Shown here piece after piece: positions 1 to 9,273 of a stretch of DNA of 37,431 nucleotides; positions within the stretch are counted from its first letter, which is position 1, and each line of letters starts with the position of its first letter. Position numbers and translations under genes: made by a program. The DNA is from an uncultured Eubacteriales bacterium (lineage in GTDB: Bacteria > Bacillota > Clostridia > Oscillospirales > Oscillospiraceae), in NCBI GenBank assembly GCA_949293985.1, contig CASFFN010000010.1:1-37431 (forward strand), written 5' to 3'. The notes under the pieces were generated by a model, which was given only the letters and a program-made list of their open reading frames with translations, had not been told where the DNA came from and did not search any database.

Positions 1-3000
1 GCCTACGGTCATCTGGCTGAGCTGACTTCCGTTGTAGACATAGCCATAGGTAACCGTGCCGTTGGTACGGCGGATTCTCATACCGTCCTGGTTATAGGTA
101 TTGGTCCAGGTAGCGCCGTCCTTGGTGATGGTTGCCAACTCCCGGCCATGCTCCCAGGTGTACTGCCGCACCCCATCAGACAGGGGGTTACCCACGGTAT
201 CGTAGGTAATGGTTCTTCCGTCATAGGCGGTGAGCAGGTCACCCCATTCCGAATCCCCATAGGTATAGGTGACGGTCTTGGTGGGGGTTCCCAGGCTTCC
301 GGTGGTGTAGGCGTACTCCTTCCGGTTCAGGATATTGCCGGAGCTGTCATACTCCCAGGTGCGGGTGGTTCCGGCTTTCTGGTCATTCTCCCGTATCAGC
401 TGGTTGGCGGTATCATAGACATAGGTGGTGGTATGGGTGCCGTCGCTGATGGAGGTGATGTTGCCGTTATTATCGTAGCCGTAGGTGTAGGTGACCTGAT
501 AGCCCGCAGCGGAGGACTTGAGGGTGGCTACCTGGGTGGTGGCTTTGGTGGAGCTTTGGGTGCGGAAGGTGAAGGTGTCTGTCAGCAGCGCTGTGCTTCC
601 CTTCTTGGTAATCCGCTGATTCACCCGACCGAAGCTGTCATAGGAATAGGTTCTGCCTGTACCGTCTCTGGTGACGCCGGTTACCCGATTGTCGTCGTCA
701 TAGGTGTAAGAAGTGGTGTGCTTGACGCCGTTGATGGTTTCCACCAGGGAGGTAAGGTTATTGATTTTGTCGTAGGAATATCCCACACTATGGGAGTAGT
801 TGCTTCCTGTTTCCACGGTCTTCATCAGACGGTCGGTGAAGTCGTAGTAATAGGTGGTGGTTCTTCCTGTGGCAGAATCCTTTACCTTTGCAAGGGCACC
901 GCTGTTGTCATAGGTGAAGGTGACGGTGTCTCCGTCCTCGAAGGTCTGCTTGGTCACCCGGCCCAGCTTGTCGTAAGTATATTTTACATAATCATCATTA
1001 CCAAAGTCAAGTCTTTCCAGGTAATGATTTCTGGCAGTATAGCTGTACGAGGCCAGGGAACGGCTGCCGATGCGGATGCCGCTGCGCAGGGCGAAATTAC
1101 CGTAGGTCAGGCTGTAGGCTGTGGTGTCTGTGGTTACACCGGTAAGCATATCATTCTGATAGGTGTACTTTACAGACGGGGAAAGGCCGGTATCCGTCTG
1201 GGCTGCGGCGGAGGCCATCCGGTACATGGAATCGTAGGTGTATTTCGTCCGGGTAGCGGTGGTATCCTCCGGGTATTGCACCCATTCCAGCGCATTGGTA
1301 TTGGCGTTATAGCTGTAAGTGGTGGTTTTGCCTGCGGCATCGGTGGTGGAGGCCAGCCGGTTACCGTCGGAGGTATAGGTGGCTGTGGCGGTGATCTTCT
1401 GGGTGCCGCTGCCGATGGACACGGAGGTGTTGTTGCCGTAGGTATCGTAGGCGAAGGTATACACGATACCTGTATCGGAGGTGGCAGTTTTTACATTGTG
1501 GTAATTGTCATAGGTGTAGGTGAGCTTTGCGCCTGTGGGGAGAATGGCCTTGGTCAGGTTGTTGTTGGTATACTCATATTTGGTGGTCTGCCCCTGCAGG
1601 TCCTTCACGCTGATGACATTGCCGTTTTGGTCATAGGTATAGCTGTTGCCAAAAACTTCCTTATACAGCTGAATGCCGTCAAAATACATGGTGTTGACAT
1701 TGTAGCCGTAAAGGATCTGAATGGTAACGGAGCTATAAGCCTTTTCCGCTACCACCGCCGTTGCCGCATACTGCCAGTTTACGGATTTGTCCGTATTGGG
1801 GTTGAAATTCACCCGCTGGGCCTTGGATTTGGTGCCGTCGGTGTAGTTGAAAATTGCCTGCAAGCCGAACTCCCGGGGGAACACGGCGTAGCTGGAGAAA
1901 GGCGCTGCATCGCCCTTGGCCCAGCCCCCCAGGACAAAGGTATCTCCTGCCTTGCCGCTGACCTTTACGGTCTGCTGCAGATATTTCCGGTAAAGAGGCT
2001 CGCCCTGAACCCGCAAGACATTTTTGTCCAGCTCAGGAGCGGCGGCGGAACCGGCGGTAATGATTTTGTCGTTGGCTGTGCTGGTATTGCAGTGAATGGT
2101 CCAGTTGTATGCCGGAGAACCGCCATAGCGGAAATCGCCGTTTTCAATCAGGTTGTACCGGCTGGCAGTGGGGGCAAATTCCAGCTGGACACAGTCTATG
2201 TAGGTGGTGCCGGCTGCCTTGGTCAGCAGCTGGGGCGTGACAGCGGTGGTGGAGGTGGGGGTGAAGGAAACCTCCAGCCGTGTCCAGTTGGTATTGGGGT
2301 TCAGCACCTCGCTGGTGACGGTGGTAGACCCGCTCTTCAGTGCCAGGTATGCAGCTCCTGCGCCGGTTTTTACATAGGCGGAGAAAGTAACCGTCTGATT
2401 GGCAGGGACGGTAATCTGTCCGCCGCTGACACCGCTGGCTGTTCCGGCAGATGCCCGGGTCATGGAAAGAGATTTGCTTCCGTGGAAGGCGGAGCTGGAG
2501 GAAATGGCTCTTGTCACGGAGGAATTTACCGCAGTCCACAAGGTTCCGTTTTCAAAGCTGCTGTCTTTCAGGGTGTTGCCCACGGTGTTCTGGAGCTTGG
2601 AGGACAGCCGGAGCTGGTTGCTCTTTGCGGAGGAGGATTGATCCTGGGCATACCGGGCGTAGGTGGCATGCCCCTGTCCGTCCTGAATGCAGATGGTATT
2701 GCCCCAGTTGTTGAACTGCATGATTTGCAGGTTTCCGTTTACATCCCGGAAGGTGGTCTGATTGCTGGCGTACTCGATGGTCAGCTCGCCGCCGCTGACG
2801 CCGTCGTCGCTGTCTGCAATCTTCACCACCCTGCTGGGCTTGTACCTGTTGGCGGAGGTGTCTATCTGGTTATAGGTGTAGCTTACCTTGTATCCGTCCA
2901 CATCCTTGGCAGAGGTGAGGAAGTGACCGGTGTAGGTATAGGTGCTGGCTTTTCCGTCCTTGTCGGTGATGGTGGTCAGATTTCCGTTGGAATATGCGAA

Positions 3001-5133
3001 AGTGACATAGGCCAGCTCCGTGGTGCCGGTGCCGGTATACTTGATTCTGCTGAGGGTTCCGTTGGAGGCATACACAAAGGTGTATTTCCGTCCCACACCG
3101 TCGGTAATACTGCTGATTTTCAGACCGGTGGAGGCGGTGTAGGTGATGGTAATGGAACTCTTGGTGGCCTGATTGTTTGTGAGCTTCTTCAGGCGGCCGC
3201 TGGCGTCGAAATAGCTCTTGCTGCCATCCTTGGCGGTGATACAGTATTTGCTGTCACCGCTGCCGGTGGTGGTCAGTGTCAGCTCCAGACCGTCCTCGTC
3301 CTTATAGGTTCCGGAGGATGCGTATTTGAAATAGTGCTTTGTTCCGTCTCCATCCTCCCAGATGTAGTAAGAGGTATCCGTGGTCCACTGGTAAACCCGC
3401 TGATTGAAATTGGTTCGCCAGCCGTACCCCATGGAAAAACTGTTGTTTTGGCAGTCATTGGCATTATACACATGGGTAATGGAAACCGGCATCCGGTTGC
3501 CTCCAAAGCCCAGGTCGCTGCGGGTCCAGACCAGGTTTCCGGTATAGTTGTTCACATAACCGGTGCCTGCCCGCCCGGCAGAGGTGGCGGTATAATCCCA
3601 GTAGTCTTCCAGGCCGTTGTTGTTGCGGAACTGAATCAGCAGGGATGGATAGTAAAGGCTATTGCTATAGTCGGAGGAACAGAAAGAGCGGATTGTGTTA
3701 TAGGACACTTTTTCAAAAGTGTCGGATGCTTTGAAAAGGATACCTGTATTTTCTCCCTCATACCAGCCCCGCACAATGTCTGTAATCTCCCAGACATGGT
3801 AACCTGCGCCTCTGGCAATGACATAGTCTTCCACGGTGGGGTTGAAAGAAGGGGCATTGCTCCAGGTCAGCTGCATGTAGTCCCAGGTGCTGTTGACCTT
3901 GTGAGCCTCCACAACCACATCCGAAGCAGCTCCAACCGGCTTATACATGGTAATGAGCGCCTTGACGATTACATCCGCAGAGGTTAGGGCGGGCAGTTTT
4001 TCGTACTTCAGGAAGGAGCGGTTGATTCCATCGTTGCCGTGACCACAGTCGTTGGTGGGGTGTAGATAGCTGATGGCCCGCTTTTCCGTCACCACCTTGT
4101 CCCGGATGTTGGTGGTAATGGTAGAGGCATGCACAACCGGATCCAGAACCACAGGCCACTGACGGCTTTCATCCGCCAGCCATTCCTGAGGAAGCAGGTA
4201 GGTAAGTTCATACTCTCCATCGCCGCCGGTAAGGGATACCTGCACATCAAAGCTGTACTGCATTTCGGCATCAAAGAGGTAGGGGGCAGGCATGGTCAAG
4301 ATGATCTCTTCCTGTTGGGAATCATAGAAATCAATCTGTCCGTCTTCCTGCTGAACAGGGACCAATTCCCCTACGGACAGGCGGAAGCGGTAGCCCCGGA
4401 GTGTGCTGTCATACTGGGTGAGAATGACGGACTCCTTCAGCTGGTTGGAGAGCAGGTCATAGGTGATATTGGTGTTCTGGTATACGTTGTTATATGCCAG
4501 GCGGGAAGAAACTTTGCTCAATACGGTTTCTTCAAACTCTGTCGCTTCTTTTGCCTCTGTCGGGTCGAGCACCTGAGGCACAGCGGCAGCTGCCTCGGCA
4601 ATATCGACAGTGAGCTGTTGCGTGGATATGTTGGGGTCGATGGTTCCCGGCCCTAAAATCGGCTGAGTCAGTTGTCCTGCCATATAGAAGGACAGCGTAT
4701 ATCCATCCTTGGTGATGGTTACCGGGGCGTTGGCGTCCAGTTGGCTGGGCAGCTGCACATCCCAAACGCCGGCGGTGTTGGTATAGTAGTTCAACGAACC
4801 AATCCGGCTTGTTTTCAGAGTGTTGTCGATGTCCTTCCACTGTCCGTCTTCCATATAGTGGACAGGAGCGGCGTATACCGCAGCAGCATACAGTCCGTTG
4901 GATAGCTTGAATTCTTTGGAGTACTCCGTTCGGCTTTCCTCTACCTCTTCCAGAACGGTTACTTCTTCCGGAACAACCGCTTCTTCCGGCACAAGGCCGC
5001 TGTCAACAACAGGAAGGTCATCCTCCGCCAGAAGCCAGCTGCGGTATTTTGCAGCAAAGACATTCATAGGAAGGGAATTCACCAAAAGGGACAGAACCAG
5101 TATCAGACTGCTGATTTTCAAGAATTTCTTCAT
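1..5133 (-). CDS. Secreted DNRLRE / RHS (YD-repeat) protein, partial at left edge
   Basis: This frame reads open from ATG at 5133 to the window edge (1711 codons) with no stop; the C-terminus lies outside. Residues 1 to about 27 form a signal peptide ending near VFA-AKYRS. A DNRLRE-type domain begins around residue 331 (DPVV, then TNIRDK and DNCGHG-like segments). Around residue 530 an RHS entry segment follows (NLVWTRSDLGFGG, SITHVYN). Two carbohydrate-binding-like beta-sandwich segments appear near residues 855 and 995 (SSFENGTLW, NLIENGDF). Dense YD repeats run from about 1160 to the edge (YTYDQNGN, YEYTNNN, TYTYDDDNR, WEYDSSGN). RHS proteins form a beta-barrel shell that can encapsulate a C-terminal toxin, and they act at or outside the cell surface. 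Whether this one carries a toxin cannot be seen. Start choice: good upstream AGGAG (AAGAAGGAGATACATA) and a signal peptide. Confidence 0.93.
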   Translation of the reverse strand, partial: MKKFLKISSLILVLSLLVNSLPMNVFAAKYRSWLLAEDDLPVVDSGLVPEEAVVPEEVTVLEEVEESRTEYSKEFKLSNGLYAAAVYAAPVHYMEDGQWKDIDNTLKTSRIGSLNYYTNTAGVWDVQLPSQLDANAPVTITKDGYTLSFYMAGQLTQPILGPGTIDPNISTQQLTVDIAEAAAAVPQVLDPTEAKEATEFEETVLSKVSSRLAYNNVYQNTNITYDLLSNQLKESVILTQYDSTLRGYRFRLSVGELVPVQQEDGQIDFYDSQQEEIILTMPAPYLFDAEMQYSFDVQVSLTGGDGEYELTYLLPQEWLADESRQWPVVLDPVVHASTITTNIRDKVVTEKRAISYLHPTNDCGHGNDGINRSFLKYEKLPALTSADVIVKALITMYKPVGAASDVVVEAHKVNSTWDYMQLTWSNAPSFNPTVEDYVIARGAGYHVWEITDIVRGWYEGENTGILFKASDTFEKVSYNTIRSFCSSDYSNSLYYPSLLIQFRNNNGLEDYWDYTATSAGRAGTGYVNNYTGNLVWTRSDLGFGGNRMPVSITHVYNANDCQNNSFSMGYGWRTNFNQRVYQWTTDTSYYIWEDGDGTKHYFKYASSGTYKDEDGLELTLTTTGSGDSKYCITAKDGSKSYFDASGRLKKLTNNQATKSSITITYTASTGLKISSITDGVGRKYTFVYASNGTLSRIKYTGTGTTELAYVTFAYSNGNLTTITDKDGKASTYTYTGHFLTSAKDVDGYKVSYTYNQIDTSANRYKPSRVVKIADSDDGVSGGELTIEYASNQTTFRDVNGNLQIMQFNNWGNTICIQDGQGHATYARYAQDQSSSAKSNQLRLSSKLQNTVGNTLKDSSFENGTLWTAVNSSVTRAISSSSAFHGSKSLSMTRASAGTASGVSGGQITVPANQTVTFSAYVKTGAGAAYLALKSGSTTVTSEVLNPNTNWTRLEVSFTPTSTTAVTPQLLTKAAGTTYIDCVQLEFAPTASRYNLIENGDFRYGGSPAYNWTIHCNTSTANDKIITAGSAAAPELDKNVLRVQGEPLYRKYLQQTVKVSGKAGDTFVLGGWAKGDAAPFSSYAVFPREFGLQAIFNYTDGTKSKAQRVNFNPNTDKSVNWQYAATAVVAEKAYSSVTIQILYGYNVNTMYFDGIQLYKEVFGNSYTYDQNGNVISVKDLQGQTTKYEYTNNNLTKAILPTGAKLTYTYDNYHNVKTATSDTGIVYTFAYDTYGNNTSVSIGSGTQKITATATYTSDGNRLASTTDAAGKTTTYSYNANTNALEWVQYPEDTTATRTKYTYDSMYRMASAAAQTDTGLSPSVKYTYQNDMLTGVTTDTTAYSLTYGNFALRSGIRIGSRSLASYSYTARNHYLERLDFGNDDYVKYTYDKLGRVTKQTFEDGDTVTFTYDNSGALAKVKDSATGRTTTYYYDFTDRLMKTVETGSNYSHSVGYSYDKINNLTSLVETINGVKHTTSYTYDDDNRVTGVTRDGTGRTYSYDSFGRVNQRITKKGSTALLTDTFTFRTQSSTKATTQVATLKSSAAGYQVTYTYGYDNNGNITSISDGTHTTTYVYDTANQLIRENDQKAGTTRTWEYDSSGNILNRKEYAYTTGSLGTPTKTVTYTYGDSEWGDLLTAYDGRTITYDTVGNPLSDGVRQYTWEHGRELATITKDGATWTNTYNQDGMRIRRTNGTVTYGYVYNGSQLSQMTVG

Positions 5134-5271
5134 TATGTATCTCCTTCTTTATTTCCCGGTGGTGGATTCGTACGCATCGGATGTGAAGGAGACTCTCCGT
5201 TCACACCCGGATAGATCCGTAGTGCATGGGACTCACCTCTTTCCTATGAAATTGGAATATTCAGGACAGGC

Positions 5272-6840
5272 TCATAAGGTTACAATTTTCTCCAAAATTC
5301 GCCCTAACTGGGGATTACTCTTTTTGAGCTCGTCTCTGATTGCTTTCGTGTCCTGGTTGAGCTGGAATCTGGGGTTCAAAACCATTACTGTCTCAAATTG
5401 CGCCGCGGCAATTTTGACATTTTCCTCTGCATTTTCCCCAAAAGCCAATATCAAATGTACCAGCATTTTGCAGTAGTGACTGATTGCATTGCTGGGGTCT
5501 GCCGCCATATATACTTCGGCGAAACCTTTGATCCTTGTAATATCCTGACTGTTCGTAACGAAAAACTCTGTAGGGTTTGAGGATTCCAATAACGCTTTAC
5601 TTAACTCTTTCAGCCGCAAAGAGCAATATGTACGGTATGACAGCACATCTGAGGGGTCGATTTTTAGCGCATTGAGGTACAGCTCTGCGGCCTGAAATCC
5701 AGGAGCAGGAACCGCTTCCGGGCGCTCCAGCGCTGTTCCGAAGTTTCGCAAATATTTGGCAAATACAGCGTCAATTTTACCATTGACCTGGATATAAGAT
5801 GTGTAAATATCGTACACCTGGCTAAAGTATTCGATGGCTGTGTTAGCGCAAATCATTCTCTCACTGGTCTTTAACGGAGCCTCTTTGTACTGCATTTGTA
5901 CATTGTAACACTCGCCCATGACATTGAGTAGATATGCCTTCATAAGAAATGCCGCCTGCATAGTGGTACTCAGCTGGTCTTTTGAACTCAGTTTATTTGT
6001 GTACAAAATGGCTTTTTCCCCATCGTCAAGAAATTCATAGATTATGGGAGAAGCCTCCAAATAGAACCTAACGGCTCTATCCAGAAAAGTTTTACCTTCA
6101 TTTGTTTGTATCCGGTAGCCTTGGTAGAAGCAAAAATCACCCTCCCGAAGGGAGAGATAACCGCTCAAAAAACTGTGGCCTTTTACTTCCTTTGCAATAC
6201 GGTTTAATTCCTCTCTGCATTGTTTGCAGTATTCCAAGCCTTTTGCACCCAGTTTATTTCTCTCATTATAAGATTTACCACGGTTTAAGTTGGAAGCCGC
6301 AGTAAATGTATACTCAATCGTTACAAGCAATTTCAAAATTTTATCATTAAAATTACTTACAATGTGTTCATTCTCAAATGACCACAGTAAAAATGGGGTG
6401 AAAGAGTAGTAGGGGGAATTCTGGCTGATTGCGGTTAAAATTTCTGCCTGGGTATTTCCGATGCCCATCGCCAGGACAGTATTGATTTTTGCTTCCGTTT
6501 TATCCAAACTGCTTTTCACTTTTTCAGACATTCTGAGAGCCAACTGAATCTCCTTGTTGCTGATTACATTGTAGATATTCAGAGCCACCCAGATGGATAT
6601 GACGATACCCAGTAAGGGAATAAGGGTTTGCTCGGTTGCTGCAATTCTTATAGGTTCCACCGACGAGCTGTCGGTTTCAGACGCAAAAAACAAATTGTAC
6701 CACACCAGCATGATGGAGCAGCTTACACAGATGATGCAGGAAAGCAGCAAAATAATTAAACCTGCTTTACAAGTCCGTCGGACACCTCGGGCAGCGGAGA
6801 CTTCCTTGTCGGGTGAATTTTCTTTTGTTTTCTTTTTCAT
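5272..6840 (-). CDS. Two-TM membrane protein with TPR-like helical cytoplasmic domain, unknown function
   Basis: 522 aa. After a basic N-terminus (KKKTKEN) come two hydrophobic segments, roughly residues 28-52 (GLIILLLSCIICVSCSIML) and 68-92 (TLIPLLGIVISIWVALNIYNV). A long soluble alpha-helical region fills the rest. Segments such as AVRFYLEASPIIYEF, AAELYLNALKIDPSD and AAAQFETVMVLNPRF have the A-x-x-x-Y/F and N/D-P rhythm of TPR repeats. The start is supported by AGAGAGGA upstream of the ATG. I do not recognise a named family. It lies 138 bp upstream of the RHS gene on the same strand, so co-transcription is possible but the gap is large. A scaffolding or protein-protein interaction role is inferred from the TPR-like helices only. 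Confidence 0.85.
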   Translation of the reverse strand: MKKKTKENSPDKEVSAARGVRRTCKAGLIILLLSCIICVSCSIMLVWYNLFFASETDSSSVEPIRIAATEQTLIPLLGIVISIWVALNIYNVISNKEIQLALRMSEKVKSSLDKTEAKINTVLAMGIGNTQAEILTAISQNSPYYSFTPFLLWSFENEHIVSNFNDKILKLLVTIEYTFTAASNLNRGKSYNERNKLGAKGLEYCKQCREELNRIAKEVKGHSFLSGYLSLREGDFCFYQGYRIQTNEGKTFLDRAVRFYLEASPIIYEFLDDGEKAILYTNKLSSKDQLSTTMQAAFLMKAYLLNVMGECYNVQMQYKEAPLKTSERMICANTAIEYFSQVYDIYTSYIQVNGKIDAVFAKYLRNFGTALERPEAVPAPGFQAAELYLNALKIDPSDVLSYRTYCSLRLKELSKALLESSNPTEFFVTNSQDITRIKGFAEVYMAADPSNAISHYCKMLVHLILAFGENAEENVKIAAAQFETVMVLNPRFQLNQDTKAIRDELKKSNPQLGRILEKIVTL

Positions 6841-7314
6841 AATATCCTCTCTTTCTTTGTTCCTGGAATGACCAAGTATTCCAGCTTTTTAACAGGAGAC
6901 ATCTGAAAGTGCTGTTTCCTTGAATGTGTTACGAACAGCATACGTAAAAATATGTATGATACTATTTTTCAACTACTGTACAAACGAATCAAATTACATA
7001 TATGTGACAATTATTTGAACTATGTTTTATTGGGACAAAATATGTTCAGTTATTGTGCAATACGTGAATAAATGTTCTATCAGGATTGTTTTAGGATACA
7101 CGAAAAAGGCTCAAAAATGTCTGCCCAATTTCGTCGATAGATTAAATTCCGAATTTGCGATAATGCAGTAGAAAGTTAAAGGAAGTTGTGATATACTGCA
7201 AATACTGCAAGTTTAGAATAATGTCGATTATCTAACTTATAAACAGATAAATTGCGTCTTCTATATCCATGGAACTTCTATAATTCGGGAACTATCGAGC
7301 TGAGGAGATTCAAT
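6841..7314. other. 474-bp AT-rich intergenic region between divergent genes
   Basis: No gene was found here. The segment separates the minus-strand TPR-like membrane protein from the plus-strand ECF sigma gene, so it should hold both promoters. It is very AT-rich, with no strong inverted repeat seen. The plus-strand start for the sigma gene is near its right end. Confidence 0.6.
7189..7197 (+). promoter_or_regulatory. Candidate extended -10 promoter for the ECF sigma operon
   Basis: TGATATACT reads as an extended -10 element (TG-n-TATACT), about 118 bp upstream of the chosen sigma start. No convincing -35 box is visible at 16-18 bp. Many ECF operons are instead read by their own sigma factor, so this may not be the only promoter. 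Confidence 0.3.
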
Positions 7315-7872
7315 ATGCTTTATTTTTACATATCTATGGTGGAAACACCTGAGGAAAAAACGAAAGTTGAACAGCTTTACTTGAATTACCGGCAAACCAT
7401 GTACCATGTTGCATATCAAATTTTAAAGGATTCGTTTGAGGCAGAGGACGCTGTGCACGGTGCCTTTTTGCGAGTAATAAAGAATTTGGATAAAATCGAT
7501 GAGACGAACAGTCACAGAACCAGAGCGTTTCTCGTTGTCATTACAGAGCATATTGCAATCGACATTTACCGAAAGAGAAAGCGGGAGACAACTGTATCTT
7601 ATGACGAGCTATCCATGTATATTGCATCCCAGGAGAATTTGGAAGAATCTTCCGCTAAAGATTTGCTGGCGACAATGAACAGGCTGCCTGTCCATTATGC
7701 AGCGGTGCTCCTTCTAAAGTATTCCCAGGGCTATGATGATGCAGAAATTGCAGGACTACTCAACATTACAGAAGAAAATGTCAGACAGAGACTATGTCGG
7801 GGCAAGAAAAAGCTAAAAAAACTCATGGATTTGGACGGAGGTTCAAAAAGTGAATCAGAACAACAACGATGA
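7315..7872 (+). CDS. ECF-type RNA polymerase sigma factor (sigma-70 family)
   Basis: 185 aa from ATG 7315. Region 2 is visible in the first half (YHVAYQILKDSFEAEDAVHGAFLRV, where the -10-binding helix of ECF factors usually has DAEDIVQEtF; then AFLVVITEHIAIDIYRKRKR). Region 4 helix-turn-helix follows (LPVHYAAVLLLKYSQGYDDAEIAGLLNITEENVRQRLCRGKKKL). Start choice: TGAGGAG sits 8 bp upstream of 7315, whereas an upstream ATG at 7252 in the same frame has no such site and adds a poorly conserved 21-residue extension. The stop overlaps the next gene by 23 bp, the usual translational coupling of sigma and anti-sigma genes. It probably responds to an envelope signal through its neighbour; the signal is unknown. 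Confidence 0.92.
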   Translation: MLYFYISMVETPEEKTKVEQLYLNYRQTMYHVAYQILKDSFEAEDAVHGAFLRVIKNLDKIDETNSHRTRAFLVVITEHIAIDIYRKRKRETTVSYDELSMYIASQENLEESSAKDLLATMNRLPVHYAAVLLLKYSQGYDDAEIAGLLNITEENVRQRLCRGKKKLKKLMDLDGGSKSESEQQR

Positions 7873-8539
7873 TTTTTTCTATGAATGTATGCCTGCGTTG
7901 GAAGCGGAAATGCTGGCAGATCTCCCTGATGAGCAATCCCTTCACCATCCATTTTCAAAAAAGTTCCAAAAGAAAATGAATGCTTTGATTCGCCAGCAGA
8001 AGTATACCCCTGCTGTAAAGACACTACATCAGATTTGCCGTGCGGCGGCTGCGGTGCTGGTGGTTGTGCTGCTTCTGAATGTGCTGCTGATAATCAGCGT
8101 AGAGGCTTATCGAAACAAAGTTTTTTCATTCCTTACAGAAAGCTGGGAGAAACTTACATCTTTCGTCGTCCAGTCTGATACCATAACCGGCAGCGGTACA
8201 ATCATTCCCATGGAACCTGCTTTCCTGCCGGAGGAATATGAGGAACTTGAGCGATATACCACTGATTATGAGCACACGGTAATCTGGGTAAACCCGCAAG
8301 GCCAGGAGATCGTTTTTTCTCAGATACTGCTTTCTCAGTCTGAATCGATTTTTGATACAGAGGATGCCAATATAAAAGAACTGGATGTAAGCGGAAATCA
8401 TGTCTATATCCTGAGCGAACACAATGCATGCCAAGTCCACTGGCTGTCAGGGGATTGTGAGTTCCTTTTGATTGGAATCCTTTCAGAGGATGAGATCATC
8501 GAAATCATAGAAAGTATTTCATCGGCCAGTACAAATTGA
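7850..8539 (+). CDS. Membrane-anchored anti-sigma-like protein (DUF4367-like C-terminus)
   Basis: 229 aa from GTG 7850, supported by CGGAGG at 7836-7841 and by overlap with the sigma gene. A cytoplasmic N-terminal part of about 65 residues is followed by one transmembrane helix (AAAAVLVVVLLLNVLLIISV, near residues 64-83). The extracytoplasmic domain contains PAFLPEEYEEL and WVNPQGQEIVFSQ and ends SEDEIIEIIESI, the pattern of DUF4367-type domains common on Firmicutes anti-sigma factors. The expected role is to hold the upstream ECF sigma factor inactive at the membrane until a signal arrives. No zinc-binding anti-sigma motif (HxxxCxxC) is seen, so it is not a classical ZAS protein. Confidence 0.82.
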   Translation: MNQNNNDDFFYECMPALEAEMLADLPDEQSLHHPFSKKFQKKMNALIRQQKYTPAVKTLHQICRAAAAVLVVVLLLNVLLIISVEAYRNKVFSFLTESWEKLTSFVVQSDTITGSGTIIPMEPAFLPEEYEELERYTTDYEHTVIWVNPQGQEIVFSQILLSQSESIFDTEDANIKELDVSGNHVYILSEHNACQVHWLSGDCEFLLIGILSEDEIIEIIESISSASTN

Positions 8540-8591
8540 AGCGCCGGCTATACGCATTAGAAAACAAAAAATTTTATATGCTGTCACACTT

Positions 8592-8635
8592 CCCCCCAAT
8601 CAGTCGTTACAGAAGTAGAACGAATGATTGGGGGG
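8592..8635 (+). terminator. Terminator-like hairpin after the first sigma/anti-sigma pair
   Basis: A 15-bp stem (8592-8606 with 8621-8635, one mismatch) closes a 14-base loop, starting with six C and ending with six G. No U-tract follows on the plus strand, so it could be a weak terminator or an RNA-processing/stability hairpin. It precedes the next gene's ribosome binding site by about 45 bp. Confidence 0.5.
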
Positions 8636-8688
8636 ATTAAGTAAAAATAAACGCAAACAGTAATTTATATTTATATTGAGGAGGATTT

Positions 8689-9099
8689 ATGAAGAAGATT
8701 ATTGTATTGTTAATGTGTATGGTTGTACTGACTTCCAGCACTATGACGGCTATGGCCGCAGAAGGATCCGAGATTATGCCGCTAATGGAATATATATCGT
8801 ATGCACGTGCAGCGATATATATCGACGACAATGGCGTAGCTACCATTTCATGTAATGTATATGGACATCAAGGTATTACGACAAAAGTAACTGTAACAGC
8901 TGAACTTCAGCGACTTCAAAACGGAAAATGGGTACCTCTTAAAACATATTCTACAACAAGCTATACATATCGTGCACGGATTAGCCAAGAATACTCTGTA
9001 TCACCTGGATACTCATACCGTGTTCAAGCTACAGTTGTAGCCTATTCGGGAGCATTATCCGAGAGACAAACTGTTACCAGTAGTATCGCATCCTACTGA
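8689..9099 (+). CDS. Small secreted protein, beta-rich, unknown function
   Basis: 136 aa with a clear signal peptide (MKKIIVLLMCMVVL...MTAMAA-EGSE, cleavage near residue 24). The mature part is short and beta-rich: a run reading ATISCNVYGHQG, then TVTAELQRLQNGKWVPLKTYSTT, then SVSPGYSYRVQATVVAYS. This resembles the small secreted proteins of Clostridia classed near DUF6147, where a conserved W follows a basic loop; that assignment is from memory and tentative. GAGGAGG lies 6 bp upstream of the ATG. It sits between two ECF sigma modules and could belong to one of their regulons. Confidence 0.85.
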   Translation: MKKIIVLLMCMVVLTSSTMTAMAAEGSEIMPLMEYISYARAAIYIDDNGVATISCNVYGHQGITTKVTVTAELQRLQNGKWVPLKTYSTTSYTYRARISQEYSVSPGYSYRVQATVVAYSGALSERQTVTSSIASY

Positions 9100-9273
9100 A
9101 GTTATGCTATAAGATATTTTGTTCAACGATAAAATCCACATATCATCATAAACAAAGGACACATATAATTTTTACGCATTTGACTTAAGTCTTAAAGGAG
9201 AACAAACGTGTTATTGGCGCCTACCCAAAATAAATTGATGTCATGTGAACTAATTAGAAGGAGGATAATCACT

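Noticed and set aside
148..3987. 1279-codon open frame on the plus strand
   Set aside because: It is the antisense of the YD-repeat protein. Its translation is Gly/Val/Ile-rich and low-complexity, with no domain, while the minus frame gives clear DNRLRE/RHS motifs.
5178..5208. Short inverted repeat between the TPR-like gene and the RHS gene
   Set aside because: Stem of fewer than 10 bp with a bulge and no U-tract; too weak to call a terminator.
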